Of a stretch of DNA of 64,000 bases, positions 1 through 8,459 are shown piece after piece (position 1 is the first letter of the stretch; each line of letters starts with the position of its first letter). The position numbers and the translations under genes are program-made. The stretch comes from Candidatus Leptovillus gracilis. GTDB taxonomy: Bacteria; Chloroflexota; Anaerolineae; Promineifilales; Promineifilaceae. Where the stretch lies: positions 1-64,000 of the forward strand of contig JADJXA010000014.1 of NCBI GenBank assembly GCA_016716065.1, written 5' to 3'. Below the pieces are notes generated by a model. That model saw nothing but the letters and a program-made list of their open reading frames with translations. It was not told where the DNA came from and made no database searches.

Positions 1-150
1 CTCGCCATTGCCCATGCCGAGGAGTGGCTCATGGCGTATGGCATTCAGTTGGACCTGGACTTGCTCGCAGGAGCCATCGAAGCGGCCGTTTTTTCGGAAC
101 TTAGGAACTTCGCCACGTTGGAGGTTGCTGGCCCCCCCATCACAAGCTAA
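1..150 (+). CDS. Phage holin-like protein, C-terminal end (partial)
   Basis: This open frame enters from the left edge and ends at TAA 148-150, giving the last 49 residues of a protein. The visible part has the pattern Ala-rich helix, Gly-Ile-x-Leu-Asp, then an IEAAV motif followed by an acidic/amide residue. This is how the C-terminal domain of LL-H-type phage holins usually ends. No transmembrane segment is in the visible part, so the identification rests only on this short tail. The next gene starts 21 bp downstream on the same strand, suggesting an operon. It is probably cargo or a phage-derived gene of the integrated element. Confidence 0.35.
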   Translation, partial: LAIAHAEEWLMAYGIQLDLDLLAGAIEAAVFSELRNFATLEVAGPPITS

Positions 151-171
151 CTATCGCAGCGCCGGGTCACA

Positions 172-747
172 ATGCTGGAGCATACGTTTACCCTTATTGA
201 AATCACAGTGTTGCTCAGCCCGGCGCTGCTCTCTGTGGCTATCCTGATCGGCGTGCTGACCGTCATGGTGGTGCGCCGAACAGATGGCCAGGAAATGCGC
301 CGACTGACAGAGCGCGTGCGCAACCTGGAAACGGAACACGCTATAGATGCCGGCAAGTTGGCGGCCGCCGACCGCCAGCTTTTTCAGTTGGGCCGCATGT
401 TGACAATACTGGCTGACCTGGTAGTGGAAAGCGGCATGGTGTTGCCGTTGGAAATCCAGGAGTATCTCAGCACATTTCACGGTCAGGGCAGTGCCGCCGG
501 CAATGAATCGGAACAAATCCTTCACTTGCTGCATGTATTGGACAGATTTTTCGATGCTGACGAGATTAAGGCGCTGGCGTTCAGGCTTAATGTAGATTTT
601 GACAATCTGGCCGGGGAGCGCAAATCAGATAAGGCCAGGTCGCTGCTAAGCCACCTGGAACGGCGGCGACGGCTGAATGAACTGGTTGAGATTGTGCGAG
701 AAGAACGGCCTAATTTGCCGTGGTTGGGGGGACGGGGACCGCCATAA
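172..747 (+). CDS. Membrane-anchored protein with C-terminal death-like/effector-associated domain
   Basis: This 191-residue protein has one hydrophobic segment at about residues 12-34, a charged helical stretch at about 38-75 likely to form a coiled coil, and a C-terminal helical domain at residues 127-180. The last domain aligns without gaps to residues 20-73 of the NB-ARC/TPR protein at 8460: I count 16 identities in 54 positions, including the shared Leu-x-Gly-Glu turn and the final Arg-Glu-x-Arg-Pro. It therefore looks like a bacterial effector-associated or death-like adaptor domain, a class known to mediate homotypic contacts in STAND-based conflict systems. I infer that it could bring the NB-ARC protein, or a related one, to the membrane. 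Exact family number not assigned. Confidence 0.6.
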   Translation: MLEHTFTLIEITVLLSPALLSVAILIGVLTVMVVRRTDGQEMRRLTERVRNLETEHAIDAGKLAAADRQLFQLGRMLTILADLVVESGMVLPLEIQEYLSTFHGQGSAAGNESEQILHLLHVLDRFFDADEIKALAFRLNVDFDNLAGERKSDKARSLLSHLERRRRLNELVEIVREERPNLPWLGGRGPP

Positions 748-773
748 GTGGAATGGGCTGTGGAGAGATTAAG

Positions 774-1280
774 CTATACGATGTCGTCAAATTCCTGGTG
801 ACAGTGGCTGCAAACATCATGGTCTACGGGCGTTTTCCCAAAGCAATAATGACAGGTGCGGTACATTTCCTCATCGTACATGTAGACAAATACCATCGTT
901 TTGTTGAGCGCCGACATGTGTAGATACCCACTTTCTAAAACCGTCGCTTCGATGAAGACAGCGCCTTTGTGAAAATGAATCGTGCGGTCCTGCTCTTTGA
1001 CAAACTGGAAGGAGAATTGGGCTTCTGGGGCACGGCCGTGCCTGCTGCGATAACTATTTTCTTCAACGTTGATATGAACCGTGATGAGGTGTTTGGCATT
1101 GTGCCATGTACCGTCCAGAGCGTCCAGCAAAGTGCGCTGCACCTGGCGGCGCTCCGGCCGTTTGCCGCCGTGGTCACCAGTGCGCCAGCGCTTGGCGCGG
1201 ACAAACTGGTTGGCGTCGCATTGAGGACACCTGCTATCCTGTATAAGGTTGCCACATTTAGGGCAAATGGTTTTACTCAC
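774..1280 (-). CDS. Protein with N- and C-terminal zinc ribbons, function unknown
   Basis: The start is taken as GTG 1280, because GAGGAAAATC stands directly upstream and an in-frame TTG at 1292 lacks a better site. The protein is 168 residues. Near the N-terminus is a CPKC...CPQC ribbon, and near the C-terminus a CHYC...CSHC ribbon, so two zinc sites bracket a middle domain of about 110 residues rich in beta-type sequence. I do not recognise the middle domain. The gene overlaps the end of the NACHT remnant upstream by 8 bp (GTGAGTAA), so the two were probably co-translated. It converges with the membrane protein gene ending at 747. Confidence 0.6.
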   Translation of the reverse strand: MSKTICPKCGNLIQDSRCPQCDANQFVRAKRWRTGDHGGKRPERRQVQRTLLDALDGTWHNAKHLITVHINVEENSYRSRHGRAPEAQFSFQFVKEQDRTIHFHKGAVFIEATVLESGYLHMSALNKTMVFVYMYDEEMYRTCHYCFGKTPVDHDVCSHCHQEFDDIV

Positions 1281-1518
1281 GATTTTCCTCAATAACCGGC
1301 AGGGTGGCCAAATACTCTAGCAGTGAGCGATGGATAAAAACCCAACCGCTACCAACGCGACGAAGCAAGATACGCTCGTGCAGGGCATCGAGGAAGGCGA
1401 CCCGGTGGCGATCACGAAATGGTAAGGCAGTATACCCGCCCTTGCCCACCCACTCAACCGCCCCTGTCGTTGGCAAATCAATACCAACTCCCGCGCAAGG
1501 CCGGTCTAAGAAGCCCAA
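1273..1518 (-). pseudogene. Remnant of the C-terminus of a NACHT/STAND ATPase
   Basis: The frame encodes 81 residues ending in a stretch of the type RVGxGWxFIHRSLLEYLA, a pattern found at the end of the helical region of many large NACHT ATPases in Chloroflexota and cyanobacteria (the Phe-Ile-His-Arg-x-Leu-Leu-Glu-Tyr motif). No P-loop or upstream domain is present: the frame runs straight into the 3' end of hsdR, overlapping it by 13 bp. I read it as the 3' stump of a larger gene replaced when the restriction operon arrived. It could still be translated as a small protein. It is translationally coupled to the zinc-ribbon gene downstream. Confidence 0.5.
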
Positions 1519-4500
1519 GCTAAACCCTGATAAGCTCGCTCATAAATGGTGTTATAGACGCGATCACAAGTTGATTTGAACAAAGCACGGTCATAACTGG
1601 TGGGTAAGTTTTTATCGAGAATAGTCTCAACGGCCGTTTTCACCCTTTCCTGGCTCTGTCCATCCCGATACCAATCTTGCACAATAACTTTAGGCTTCTC
1701 TTCGCGCAGGCGTTTGAGCAGAGCTTGGGCTGCGTTCTTGACCGCCACTTCCTCTGTCTTCGTCATCTTCTCTTTCTTCATGAGGTCGAACAATTCCAAC
1801 TCCTCTTCAGTGAGACCCATGCGGATGTGGCGTTCTTCCTCCTCCGTTAAATCCTGGTTGAATTTGATAAGTTCTTCAAACGTATTTTCGGTCGTCATTC
1901 CACCTGCATTGTAGCGGTCGATGATTTCTTGAAGGCGTTGGGCAAAGTCGGCGCGAGTGCTATTTTGTTGCAGCATTTGTTGCAGCTTGTCTTCGATGAA
2001 AGCACGAAGATCGGCGATTTCGATGTGCTTGTATGGCTTTTGCCTAAATTCTTCCCGGAGCTTAGCTAAGTTGACCTGGCGTAAATCCCACACTTTCCCA
2101 ATCTGCTTGATTTGATATTCTGTTTTTGGTTTTTGTGTTTGCAAGCCATCGTCAATAGTAACGACACTTTCGTCCAAAAGTTCGGCGATGCGCAGGCTGA
2201 CATTGTCAATGTCTTGCTGCTCGATGATGGCGTCGAGAACGCCGCGCAGATACTGGAAGACGAAGACCAGCGGTCGCCACTGCTCTTTTTGCATAATTTC
2301 TGGTTTACACGCTTCGTAAAGGGCAGAAATGGTATTTTCGTAGACGGTGAACTCTTTACGCCAGTCGTCTTTGCTGAGCAAGGTATCTGCATATTCTTTG
2401 AACTGACTCAGGTTGGTAAAAACCTCTGCCGATTTATCGAGGCTTTCCAGGTCGATGCCTTTGCTTTGGCAGAAGTTGATGCCTTGAGCCAGGGCGTCGT
2501 CGAGCAGGCCAAAGAGTGCGGATTTTTCCTGAACGGGCATTTCTTCTTGCCCTTCGGAGCCTTCGGCGTAAGCGGCGAACGCTTCCTTCATGTTGCGGAA
2601 GACATTATAGTAGTCGATGATTTCGCCATTGGTCTTGACCACACCATTTATGAGATGGGGGGTGACGCGATTAGCGCGGGCAATAGTTTGCATAAGGGTG
2701 TGGTTTTTCATCGGCTTGTCGAGGTAAAGGGTAGAAAGTGTAGGTGCATCAAAGCCGGTGAGCCACATGGCACAGACGAAGACGAGCTGTAGCGGATCGT
2801 CGGGGTCTTTGAACTGATATTCGACATCATGACCTTGTTTGTCGAGGTTGTTCATGCGCTGACGGTGAGGCTTGATGTCAAGTCCTTTTTTGGCAAACTT
2901 TGCTTCTTCATCGGCCTCTTCACTGATAACAACTGCCATCTGCGTACAACGCATGCAGTCAAGAGTTTTTTGAAGGTATGCTTTTTTGCCTGGGCTGGTG
3001 GCGGCTTTGATTTCTTTGTGCAACTGTTTGATTTCTTCTTTCCAGTGATATTGCACTTTGTTATACACTTTCACGGCCGTGAACTTGTCCACGGAAATAA
3101 CGAGACCTTTGCCCAGATAACCACGCCGGGGGAAATGTTGGACGATGTCTTTGGCGATAGTTTCTAAACGGTCGTCGCGTACAATGACTTCGGTTTCGCG
3201 GGCGAATTTCTTTTCGAGCTTGGCCTGCTGCACGTCGTCGAGGTTTTCGTCCTCCAGGATTTCGTAGAATTCGTCACTGAGGTCTTCGTTTTGGATGAGG
3301 ACTTCTGGTACACGTTTTTCGTAGAAGAGAGGCACGGTGGCGCCATCGTCCATAGATTGGACAAAGTTGTATTCGCTGACGTAACCACCGAACCAGGCGT
3401 TGGTTTTGCGATTCTTGCCCAGCAGAGGCGTGCCGGTGAAGGCCAGATATTGGGCATTGGGCAAACCAACGCGCATGTTCTGAGCGAGGGTTTCGTATTG
3501 GGTGCGATGGGCTTCATCAACAATGACGATGATGTCCTCGCGGGGTGAGAGAACCGGATATTGCTTGCCTTTAGGATAACGGAATTTGTGGATGAGGGTA
3601 AAGACGATGCGCTTGTTTTGACTAAGGAAAGCCCGCATTTCCTGGCTATCTTTGGGACGAACGGCTTCTTTTTTGCTGACGGTGTTGGTATTGAGGAAGT
3701 TGCGATAAATCTGTCCGTCTAAGTCCTGGCGGTCGGTGACGACGACGAAGGTGTAGTTGCCGGTCATTTTGCGCCAGATTTTGCGGGCGTAGAAGATCAT
3801 GGAGAAGCTTTTACCGGAGCCTTGAGTATGCCAGAAGACGCCTAGTTTGCCTCTTTCTTCATCGCTTTGCTGTTGACGTTGGGCAAAAACATCAATGGCT
3901 TTGTTGACGCCGATGAACTGATGGTTTTGGGCAATTATTTTTTGGTTGTTGTGGAAAAGGATGAAGTTTTCAATGTAGTCTAAAAGGATTTCTGGACGAC
4001 AAAGGCCATGGATGATACGCTCCAAACTGGTGCCGGATTCGTAAATTTGTAGGCGGTCGATTTTTTCCTTTTCGTTATCAACCCGTAACCAATTGAAGAA
4101 ATGTTCCCACCCGGCACTGACGCTGCCAACTTTACTTTCTAGGCCATTGGAGAGTACACAGACGGCTGTGGCATGGAAAAGTTGGGGAATCTCTTTTTTG
4201 TAGGTGATGAGATTGCTGTCGTAGGCGTTTTTAAGTTTGATGTTGGAGTTTTTAAGCTCGATGAAGACGAGGGGAAGACCGTTAATATAAAGGAGGACGT
4301 CGGGGCGGCGGTAGTAAACGTCGCCTTTAACCCACAGTTGCGAAACGGCGAGGAAGTCGTTGTCGTTGGTGGGGCTGAAGTCGATGAGGCGGACGCGCTG
4401 GTGTTCGGTTTTTCCCTGAGCGTTGCTGAAGGTGATGGGGATGCCATCGCGGATGAGGCTGTCCAGTTCCTGGTTGGCGGCGATGAGCGACATGGCGCGG

Positions 4501-4745
4501 CGGCTGCGGGTGACTTCATGGAGAGCTTCGGCCAGGGCGGTTTCGGGGATGGTGGGATTGAGCCGCTGCGCCGCAATTTTCAACCGTTGAGAAAAGATAA
4601 CTTCCCGCTTGTCACTGCGCCCACTGCCATCGTTGAGAGTGTTGGCGTCGAGCGTGTAGCAGTTGAGCAGTTCGTAGCCATATTCATTGCGCAAAAGGGT
4701 GAGCAAGCCTTGTTCGATGTTATCTTCGGATATGAAGTTAGGCAT
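1506..4745 (-). CDS. hsdR: Type I restriction enzyme, R (restriction/translocase) subunit
   Basis: This is the motor and nuclease subunit of a type I restriction-modification complex, which cuts DNA lacking the cognate methylation after ATP-driven translocation. The 1079-residue length is normal. The N-terminal PD-(D/E)XK-type nuclease has Asp149 and Glu163-x-Lys165. Walker A (QGSGKS) is at about 308-313 and DEAH at 410-413. Helicase motifs follow, including a TGFDAP segment and an IARANR segment. The C-terminal helical part ends with a lysine/glutamate-rich region that normally contacts HsdM/HsdS. The gene is the last of hsdM-hsdS-hsdR, beginning 10 bp after hsdS, and appears intact. Confidence 0.95.
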   Translation of the reverse strand: MPNFISEDNIEQGLLTLLRNEYGYELLNCYTLDANTLNDGSGRSDKREVIFSQRLKIAAQRLNPTIPETALAEALHEVTRSRRAMSLIAANQELDSLIRDGIPITFSNAQGKTEHQRVRLIDFSPTNDNDFLAVSQLWVKGDVYYRRPDVLLYINGLPLVFIELKNSNIKLKNAYDSNLITYKKEIPQLFHATAVCVLSNGLESKVGSVSAGWEHFFNWLRVDNEKEKIDRLQIYESGTSLERIIHGLCRPEILLDYIENFILFHNNQKIIAQNHQFIGVNKAIDVFAQRQQQSDEERGKLGVFWHTQGSGKSFSMIFYARKIWRKMTGNYTFVVVTDRQDLDGQIYRNFLNTNTVSKKEAVRPKDSQEMRAFLSQNKRIVFTLIHKFRYPKGKQYPVLSPREDIIVIVDEAHRTQYETLAQNMRVGLPNAQYLAFTGTPLLGKNRKTNAWFGGYVSEYNFVQSMDDGATVPLFYEKRVPEVLIQNEDLSDEFYEILEDENLDDVQQAKLEKKFARETEVIVRDDRLETIAKDIVQHFPRRGYLGKGLVISVDKFTAVKVYNKVQYHWKEEIKQLHKEIKAATSPGKKAYLQKTLDCMRCTQMAVVISEEADEEAKFAKKGLDIKPHRQRMNNLDKQGHDVEYQFKDPDDPLQLVFVCAMWLTGFDAPTLSTLYLDKPMKNHTLMQTIARANRVTPHLINGVVKTNGEIIDYYNVFRNMKEAFAAYAEGSEGQEEMPVQEKSALFGLLDDALAQGINFCQSKGIDLESLDKSAEVFTNLSQFKEYADTLLSKDDWRKEFTVYENTISALYEACKPEIMQKEQWRPLVFVFQYLRGVLDAIIEQQDIDNVSLRIAELLDESVVTIDDGLQTQKPKTEYQIKQIGKVWDLRQVNLAKLREEFRQKPYKHIEIADLRAFIEDKLQQMLQQNSTRADFAQRLQEIIDRYNAGGMTTENTFEELIKFNQDLTEEEERHIRMGLTEEELELFDLMKKEKMTKTEEVAVKNAAQALLKRLREEKPKVIVQDWYRDGQSQERVKTAVETILDKNLPTSYDRALFKSTCDRVYNTIYERAYQGLAWAS

Positions 4746-4755
4746 GGGATGGCTC

Positions 4756-6051
4756 CTAGTCGGAAATCATGCTGGGTGGGAATTGGATGTCGAGGTCAGC
4801 TACGGGCAGTTTGCCGGAGATGAGGCGGGAAAGTAAAAGATCTCGGGATTTTTGAAGAGTTGCTGTTTTACGATTTAAAGAATCTATCTGTTTGAGAATT
4901 GGCTCAACAATTCCATCGAATTTATCACGAAGAGGTTTAGGCGGGATTATTACGCTCTGTTTGGATACCAAATCGGGATTTAGGTGTAATACGTTTGCAC
5001 CATTAGCAAATTCCTTGATGAAATGCCCAAATCCTGAATATCTTAAATAACTATATAAAAATGTTGATGATACTTTTTCCGGCACAATTTTGACGATGTC
5101 CAAGGAAATGACAAACGCAACATCTATTGTTTCTGGAATTCGGGCAACACGACCAACAACATCTCGGTTTTGTGTCATGTCTGTCACCGCCATTATTATA
5201 TCGTTTTGACGTACAACTTGATTTTCTTTATATCTACCCGTGTAATATTTGAGGCCGTCAGTTCGATAACCACCACCTCTGTTAATTGACTTCAGGTTTA
5301 CGAATGGCATTCCCTCGCCATCATCGTTTATTTCTATGCTGGTGTAAGACTTGCCTTTAACATGAGTAAAGGCTTTTCTTAACTCCCAGCCTTCGGGGAC
5401 ATCTTTTTGGAAAACGGCCGTTTCCCATCCCGGAAAGCGCAGCCTGACAAACCATTCCCGGTAGATTTCTTCGGCGGCTTTTTCCAGGAGAGCGATGCGT
5501 TTGTTGTTGTTTTCAATGAGATCATCGTAGGCGGAGAGAACGGCCGCAATCTTCTTTTGTGTTTCAGGTGGTGGAAGAAAAAAATCAAAACGAAAAATAG
5601 AATCTAATGTAATACTTGCTTGATTAGCTGCACCTTGAGCAGTGTTAATTATGTACCCTTTAAAACTTCGGTCTTTGAGAAGGTAAAACAGAAAATTTTT
5701 GTCAATTTTGTTATTTGGTCGCAGGATAACTGCGTTTTGATTTAACAGGGCACCGTCCAATTCATTTGGTACACGAACGACTTTTCCAACGACAGATGCA
5801 GGGTTATTAGGCCAAGACCCAACAGTTTGAATAATAATATCCTTATTATTTAGAGCGTATCCTTTTTTTTCAAAAGCAATTTCTTCTGTAACAAAAACCA
5901 AATTAGTTGCATCAATGCCAGCTTCAGAAAAATTGGTGACTTTTACAACAGGAATTCCCTCAGATTGGAACCAATCACTCTTGAAGGCATATCCTTTTTT
6001 ATGTGTAACATTTTCGCCTAGCCTTTCTGCCACCCAGTTATGCATCTTCAT
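4756..6051 (-). CDS. hsdS: Type I restriction enzyme, S (specificity) subunit
   Basis: This is the DNA-recognition subunit that positions the methyltransferase and nuclease subunits on a bipartite target. The 431 residues show the expected two-fold layout. A first target-recognition domain ends at about residue 155. A conserved central helix follows (PPPETQKKIAAVLSAYDDLI and about 30 further residues). After the second target-recognition domain comes a C-terminal helix with the same character (KQIDSLNRKTATLQKSRDLLLSRLISGKL in part). Its DNA is AT-richer than neighbours in both recognition domains, common for these fast-exchanging regions. The start overlaps the end of hsdM by 14 bp, indicating coupled translation. 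Confidence 0.93.
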   Translation of the reverse strand: MKMHNWVAERLGENVTHKKGYAFKSDWFQSEGIPVVKVTNFSEAGIDATNLVFVTEEIAFEKKGYALNNKDIIIQTVGSWPNNPASVVGKVVRVPNELDGALLNQNAVILRPNNKIDKNFLFYLLKDRSFKGYIINTAQGAANQASITLDSIFRFDFFLPPPETQKKIAAVLSAYDDLIENNNKRIALLEKAAEEIYREWFVRLRFPGWETAVFQKDVPEGWELRKAFTHVKGKSYTSIEINDDGEGMPFVNLKSINRGGGYRTDGLKYYTGRYKENQVVRQNDIIMAVTDMTQNRDVVGRVARIPETIDVAFVISLDIVKIVPEKVSSTFLYSYLRYSGFGHFIKEFANGANVLHLNPDLVSKQSVIIPPKPLRDKFDGIVEPILKQIDSLNRKTATLQKSRDLLLSRLISGKLPVADLDIQFPPSMISD

Positions 6052-8116
6052 TCACCAATTGCTTCAAATTTTGCATTATGACATTCTCTAATTGGTGTGC
6101 TTCGTTATTTAATTTTTCCAAATCCCCATGCAAATCTAGCATTTCTGAAATGAACTCCTCTTCGGTCTTGCCATCTTCCTCAATCACCACGCCCACATAA
6201 CGGCCAGGGTTTAATGAATAATCCTGTTCTTTTATATCTTCCAAAGTCGCCAGCTTACACAGGCCGGTCACATCTTCATAAGCCGCCTGCGGGAACCGTT
6301 CTTGCAGCCAGTGAATGTGGGCAAAAAAGGATTCGGCATCTTTCACTTCGGCTCGCACCGTTTCCAGCGCCGTTTTCAACCCCTTCAAATCGCGGGCGAT
6401 GCCGCGCCGTTCATTGGCTTCCCGTTCCTGCTTCTCGTATTGGTGCACCGTCTTGTCCAGCGCCTTCAAGCCAGCGTGCAAACCGGCAAAGAAAGGCTCA
6501 AACTGAGCTTGCAACTGGTGTTGGGCTGTGTTTTCAGCCTCAATGGTCGTCGGCTGTTGTGCCAACAGCGTCCCTCGCTCCACCAGATACGCTTCATACG
6601 CCGCTTGCAAGTCGCTCCAATCCGCCCACTGTGCCAACAAGGTTTGTACGGCATCTTGCCCCTCAGCGTCGTCCAGCACATTCAGCAACTGCGCCGCCAC
6701 CGCGTGCTCTTTGGCCGCGTTTTCCGCCAGCCGCGCCATACCCTGGGCAAAATAATCGTCCACCACCCGCACAAACGCCGCCCGGTCGCCCCGGTGCAGG
6801 CGGCTGATCAGGCCAATATTGATAATCTGCTCCGGCGAAAACTCCCGATGAGCGCGGTCAACCGGGGTAAAGATATTGCGGGCATCGATGAAGAGGATGC
6901 GTTCGTCCTGCTTCCCCTTGTCAAAAAACCAGAGCGTAGCAGGCAGTGTCACCGTCCAAAACATATTCGAGGGCAGTGTCAACATGCCATAAATGAGATT
7001 CTTCTCAATCAACGTTTGCCGGATGTCGGCTTCACTGTGCCGCGCATCAGACGCCGAGTTAGCCATAACCAAAGCGGCTCTGCCATTTTCCTTGAGCGAG
7101 GTGGCAAAGAGATTGATCCACAAATAGTTGCCGTTCGGCACCGTTTCATTACCCGCTGCTTTTTTGTTGCCCTGCCCCTTGTTACGCGGAATGCCATACG
7201 TGTTAAAGCGCCGGTCGCTTTCCACGCGCTTCAAATTCACATCATCCACATTAAACGGGGGATTAGCGAGCACATAATCAAAACGGCCAAAACTGCCGTA
7301 GGGATCTTCATAATAAGTGTTGGTCTGCTGAACCTCGCCGCGCAAGCCATTGACGACAAGGTTCATCTTAGCCAGCTTGACAGTTTCCAGCGTCTTCTCC
7401 TGCCCATACACATATAGGGCATCGGCCGCATGGGCTTCCTGCGCCTGCCGGTGCGCCTCCACAAACGCCGCCGACTGCACAAACATCCCGCCGGAACCAC
7501 AAGCGGGGTCAAAGACGGTGCCCTGATGCGGCTCAATAATCTCAATCATCAAGCGCACCACCGAGCGCGGCGTGAAGAATTCGCCGCCGCCCTGCCCCTC
7601 AGCCAGCGCAAAGTTGCCCAGAAAGTATTCGTATATCTGGCCGAAGAGGTCACCATCGGCATCGTCGGGAATGTTGGCAAAGTTTTGCAGCAGCCGGCTG
7701 AGCATGGATTTATCCAGGCGCGTCAGCTTGAAGTATTCATCTTGCGGCAGAACGCCTGCTAATTCGGGTTTGTGTTTCTCGATTTCAACCATAGCGTTTT
7801 TAAGCGCCTGGTCGATGTCTGCCGCTTCGGGCAAGTTAAGCAAGGTACTGTAACGAGCGTTGTCGGGCAGGTAAAAGCCACATTTGGCGACGGCAATTTC
7901 GGGCAGCGTTTTCTCGCGGCGCGTGCCTTTGAGCTGTGCATATTCGGCCTTTATCTCGTCTTCATAGCGGCGATATTTGTTATCGGCGAATTTGAGGAAG
8001 ATCAGCCCCATGACGGGGGTGGAGTATTCGCTGGAACGCAGGTCGGAGTTGGCGCGGAGGTCGTCGGCGCTCTTCCAGAGGGTGGCCTGGAGGTCTTTGA
8101 GTTCTTGTGAGGTCAT
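6038..8116 (-). CDS. hsdM: Type I restriction enzyme, M (N6-adenine methyltransferase) subunit
   Basis: This subunit methylates adenine in the target recognised by HsdS and forms the core of the complex. The 692-residue protein has the N-terminal HsdM helical domain, AdoMet motif I (FDPACGSGG, residues about 202-210) and the catalytic motif NPPF at 285-288, typical for N6-adenine enzymes. It is longer than the usual 480-540 residues. The excess is a C-terminal region (about 480-692) rich in charged helices that probably forms a coiled coil. It is the first gene of the hsdMSR operon. A hairpin followed by a U-run lies in its short leader (8147-8205), suggesting attenuation. Confidence 0.93.
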   Translation of the reverse strand: MTSQELKDLQATLWKSADDLRANSDLRSSEYSTPVMGLIFLKFADNKYRRYEDEIKAEYAQLKGTRREKTLPEIAVAKCGFYLPDNARYSTLLNLPEAADIDQALKNAMVEIEKHKPELAGVLPQDEYFKLTRLDKSMLSRLLQNFANIPDDADGDLFGQIYEYFLGNFALAEGQGGGEFFTPRSVVRLMIEIIEPHQGTVFDPACGSGGMFVQSAAFVEAHRQAQEAHAADALYVYGQEKTLETVKLAKMNLVVNGLRGEVQQTNTYYEDPYGSFGRFDYVLANPPFNVDDVNLKRVESDRRFNTYGIPRNKGQGNKKAAGNETVPNGNYLWINLFATSLKENGRAALVMANSASDARHSEADIRQTLIEKNLIYGMLTLPSNMFWTVTLPATLWFFDKGKQDERILFIDARNIFTPVDRAHREFSPEQIINIGLISRLHRGDRAAFVRVVDDYFAQGMARLAENAAKEHAVAAQLLNVLDDAEGQDAVQTLLAQWADWSDLQAAYEAYLVERGTLLAQQPTTIEAENTAQHQLQAQFEPFFAGLHAGLKALDKTVHQYEKQEREANERRGIARDLKGLKTALETVRAEVKDAESFFAHIHWLQERFPQAAYEDVTGLCKLATLEDIKEQDYSLNPGRYVGVVIEEDGKTEEEFISEMLDLHGDLEKLNNEAHQLENVIMQNLKQLVNEDA

Positions 8117-8146
8117 AGGTTTATATAAGCTTGTCAGGAAACAAAA

Positions 8147-8205
8147 AAGCCACCCGAAAGGTTACCAGAAGTGTGTGGGTTCGGTAACGGCCGTTCGGGT
8201 GGCTT
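8147..8205 (-). promoter_or_regulatory. Terminator-like hairpin in the hsdM leader (possible attenuator)
   Basis: AAGCCACCCGAA (8147-8158) pairs perfectly with TTCGGGTGGCTT (8194-8205), and GTTACC (8161-8166) pairs with GGTAAC (8183-8188) inside it. Read on the minus strand, the stem is followed by TTTTTTGT, then the hsdM start 25 nt on. A -10-like TACAAT (minus, 8218-8223) lies just upstream, so the hairpin would be near the 5' end of the transcript. This is the form of an intrinsic terminator placed before its own operon. Read as a terminator for anything else it makes little sense, since no gene transcribes into it. Regulation is inference. Confidence 0.55.
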
Positions 8206-8392
8206 AATAACGATTCAATTGTACAAATAAATAAGTGCTTAGGCGACTAATCCGGCAACCTGGCCGCATCCCTCTCGGTCAAACCCACACGCCCCTAAAG
8301 ATAACATAAACAAATCGCACTGCCTACCAGAACTAAAGTCCTAATGTCGGTGCGTCAACAAGGGGAAACGGCCGTTCCCCCACTCTCCTCCC

Positions 8393-8421
8393 TTGTAACT
8401 GCCCCGCAAACCATTTACAAT
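8393..8421 (+). promoter_or_regulatory. Promoter of the NB-ARC/TPR gene
   Basis: TTGTAA (8393-8398) and TACAAT (8416-8421) are separated by 17 bp, 39 bp before the ATG at 8460. This is a good sigma-70-type match. The rest of the 343-bp gap 8117-8459 holds the hsdM leader hairpin and a GGGGAA...TTCCCC palindrome built around an octamer copy (about 8361-8379). I see no gene in it. Confidence 0.55.
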
Positions 8422-8459
8422 AATCGCAAACCGGCCGGCCCAACGCGGAGCAACCAGAC

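Noticed and set aside
6302..7417. Long plus-strand open frame antisense to hsdM
   Set aside because: hsdM is clearly coding here with complete motifs, and the antisense frame has no recognisable domain.
8147..8205. T-box riboswitch before hsdM
   Set aside because: No T-box antiterminator consensus or specifier loop is present, and hsdM is not an amino-acid gene.
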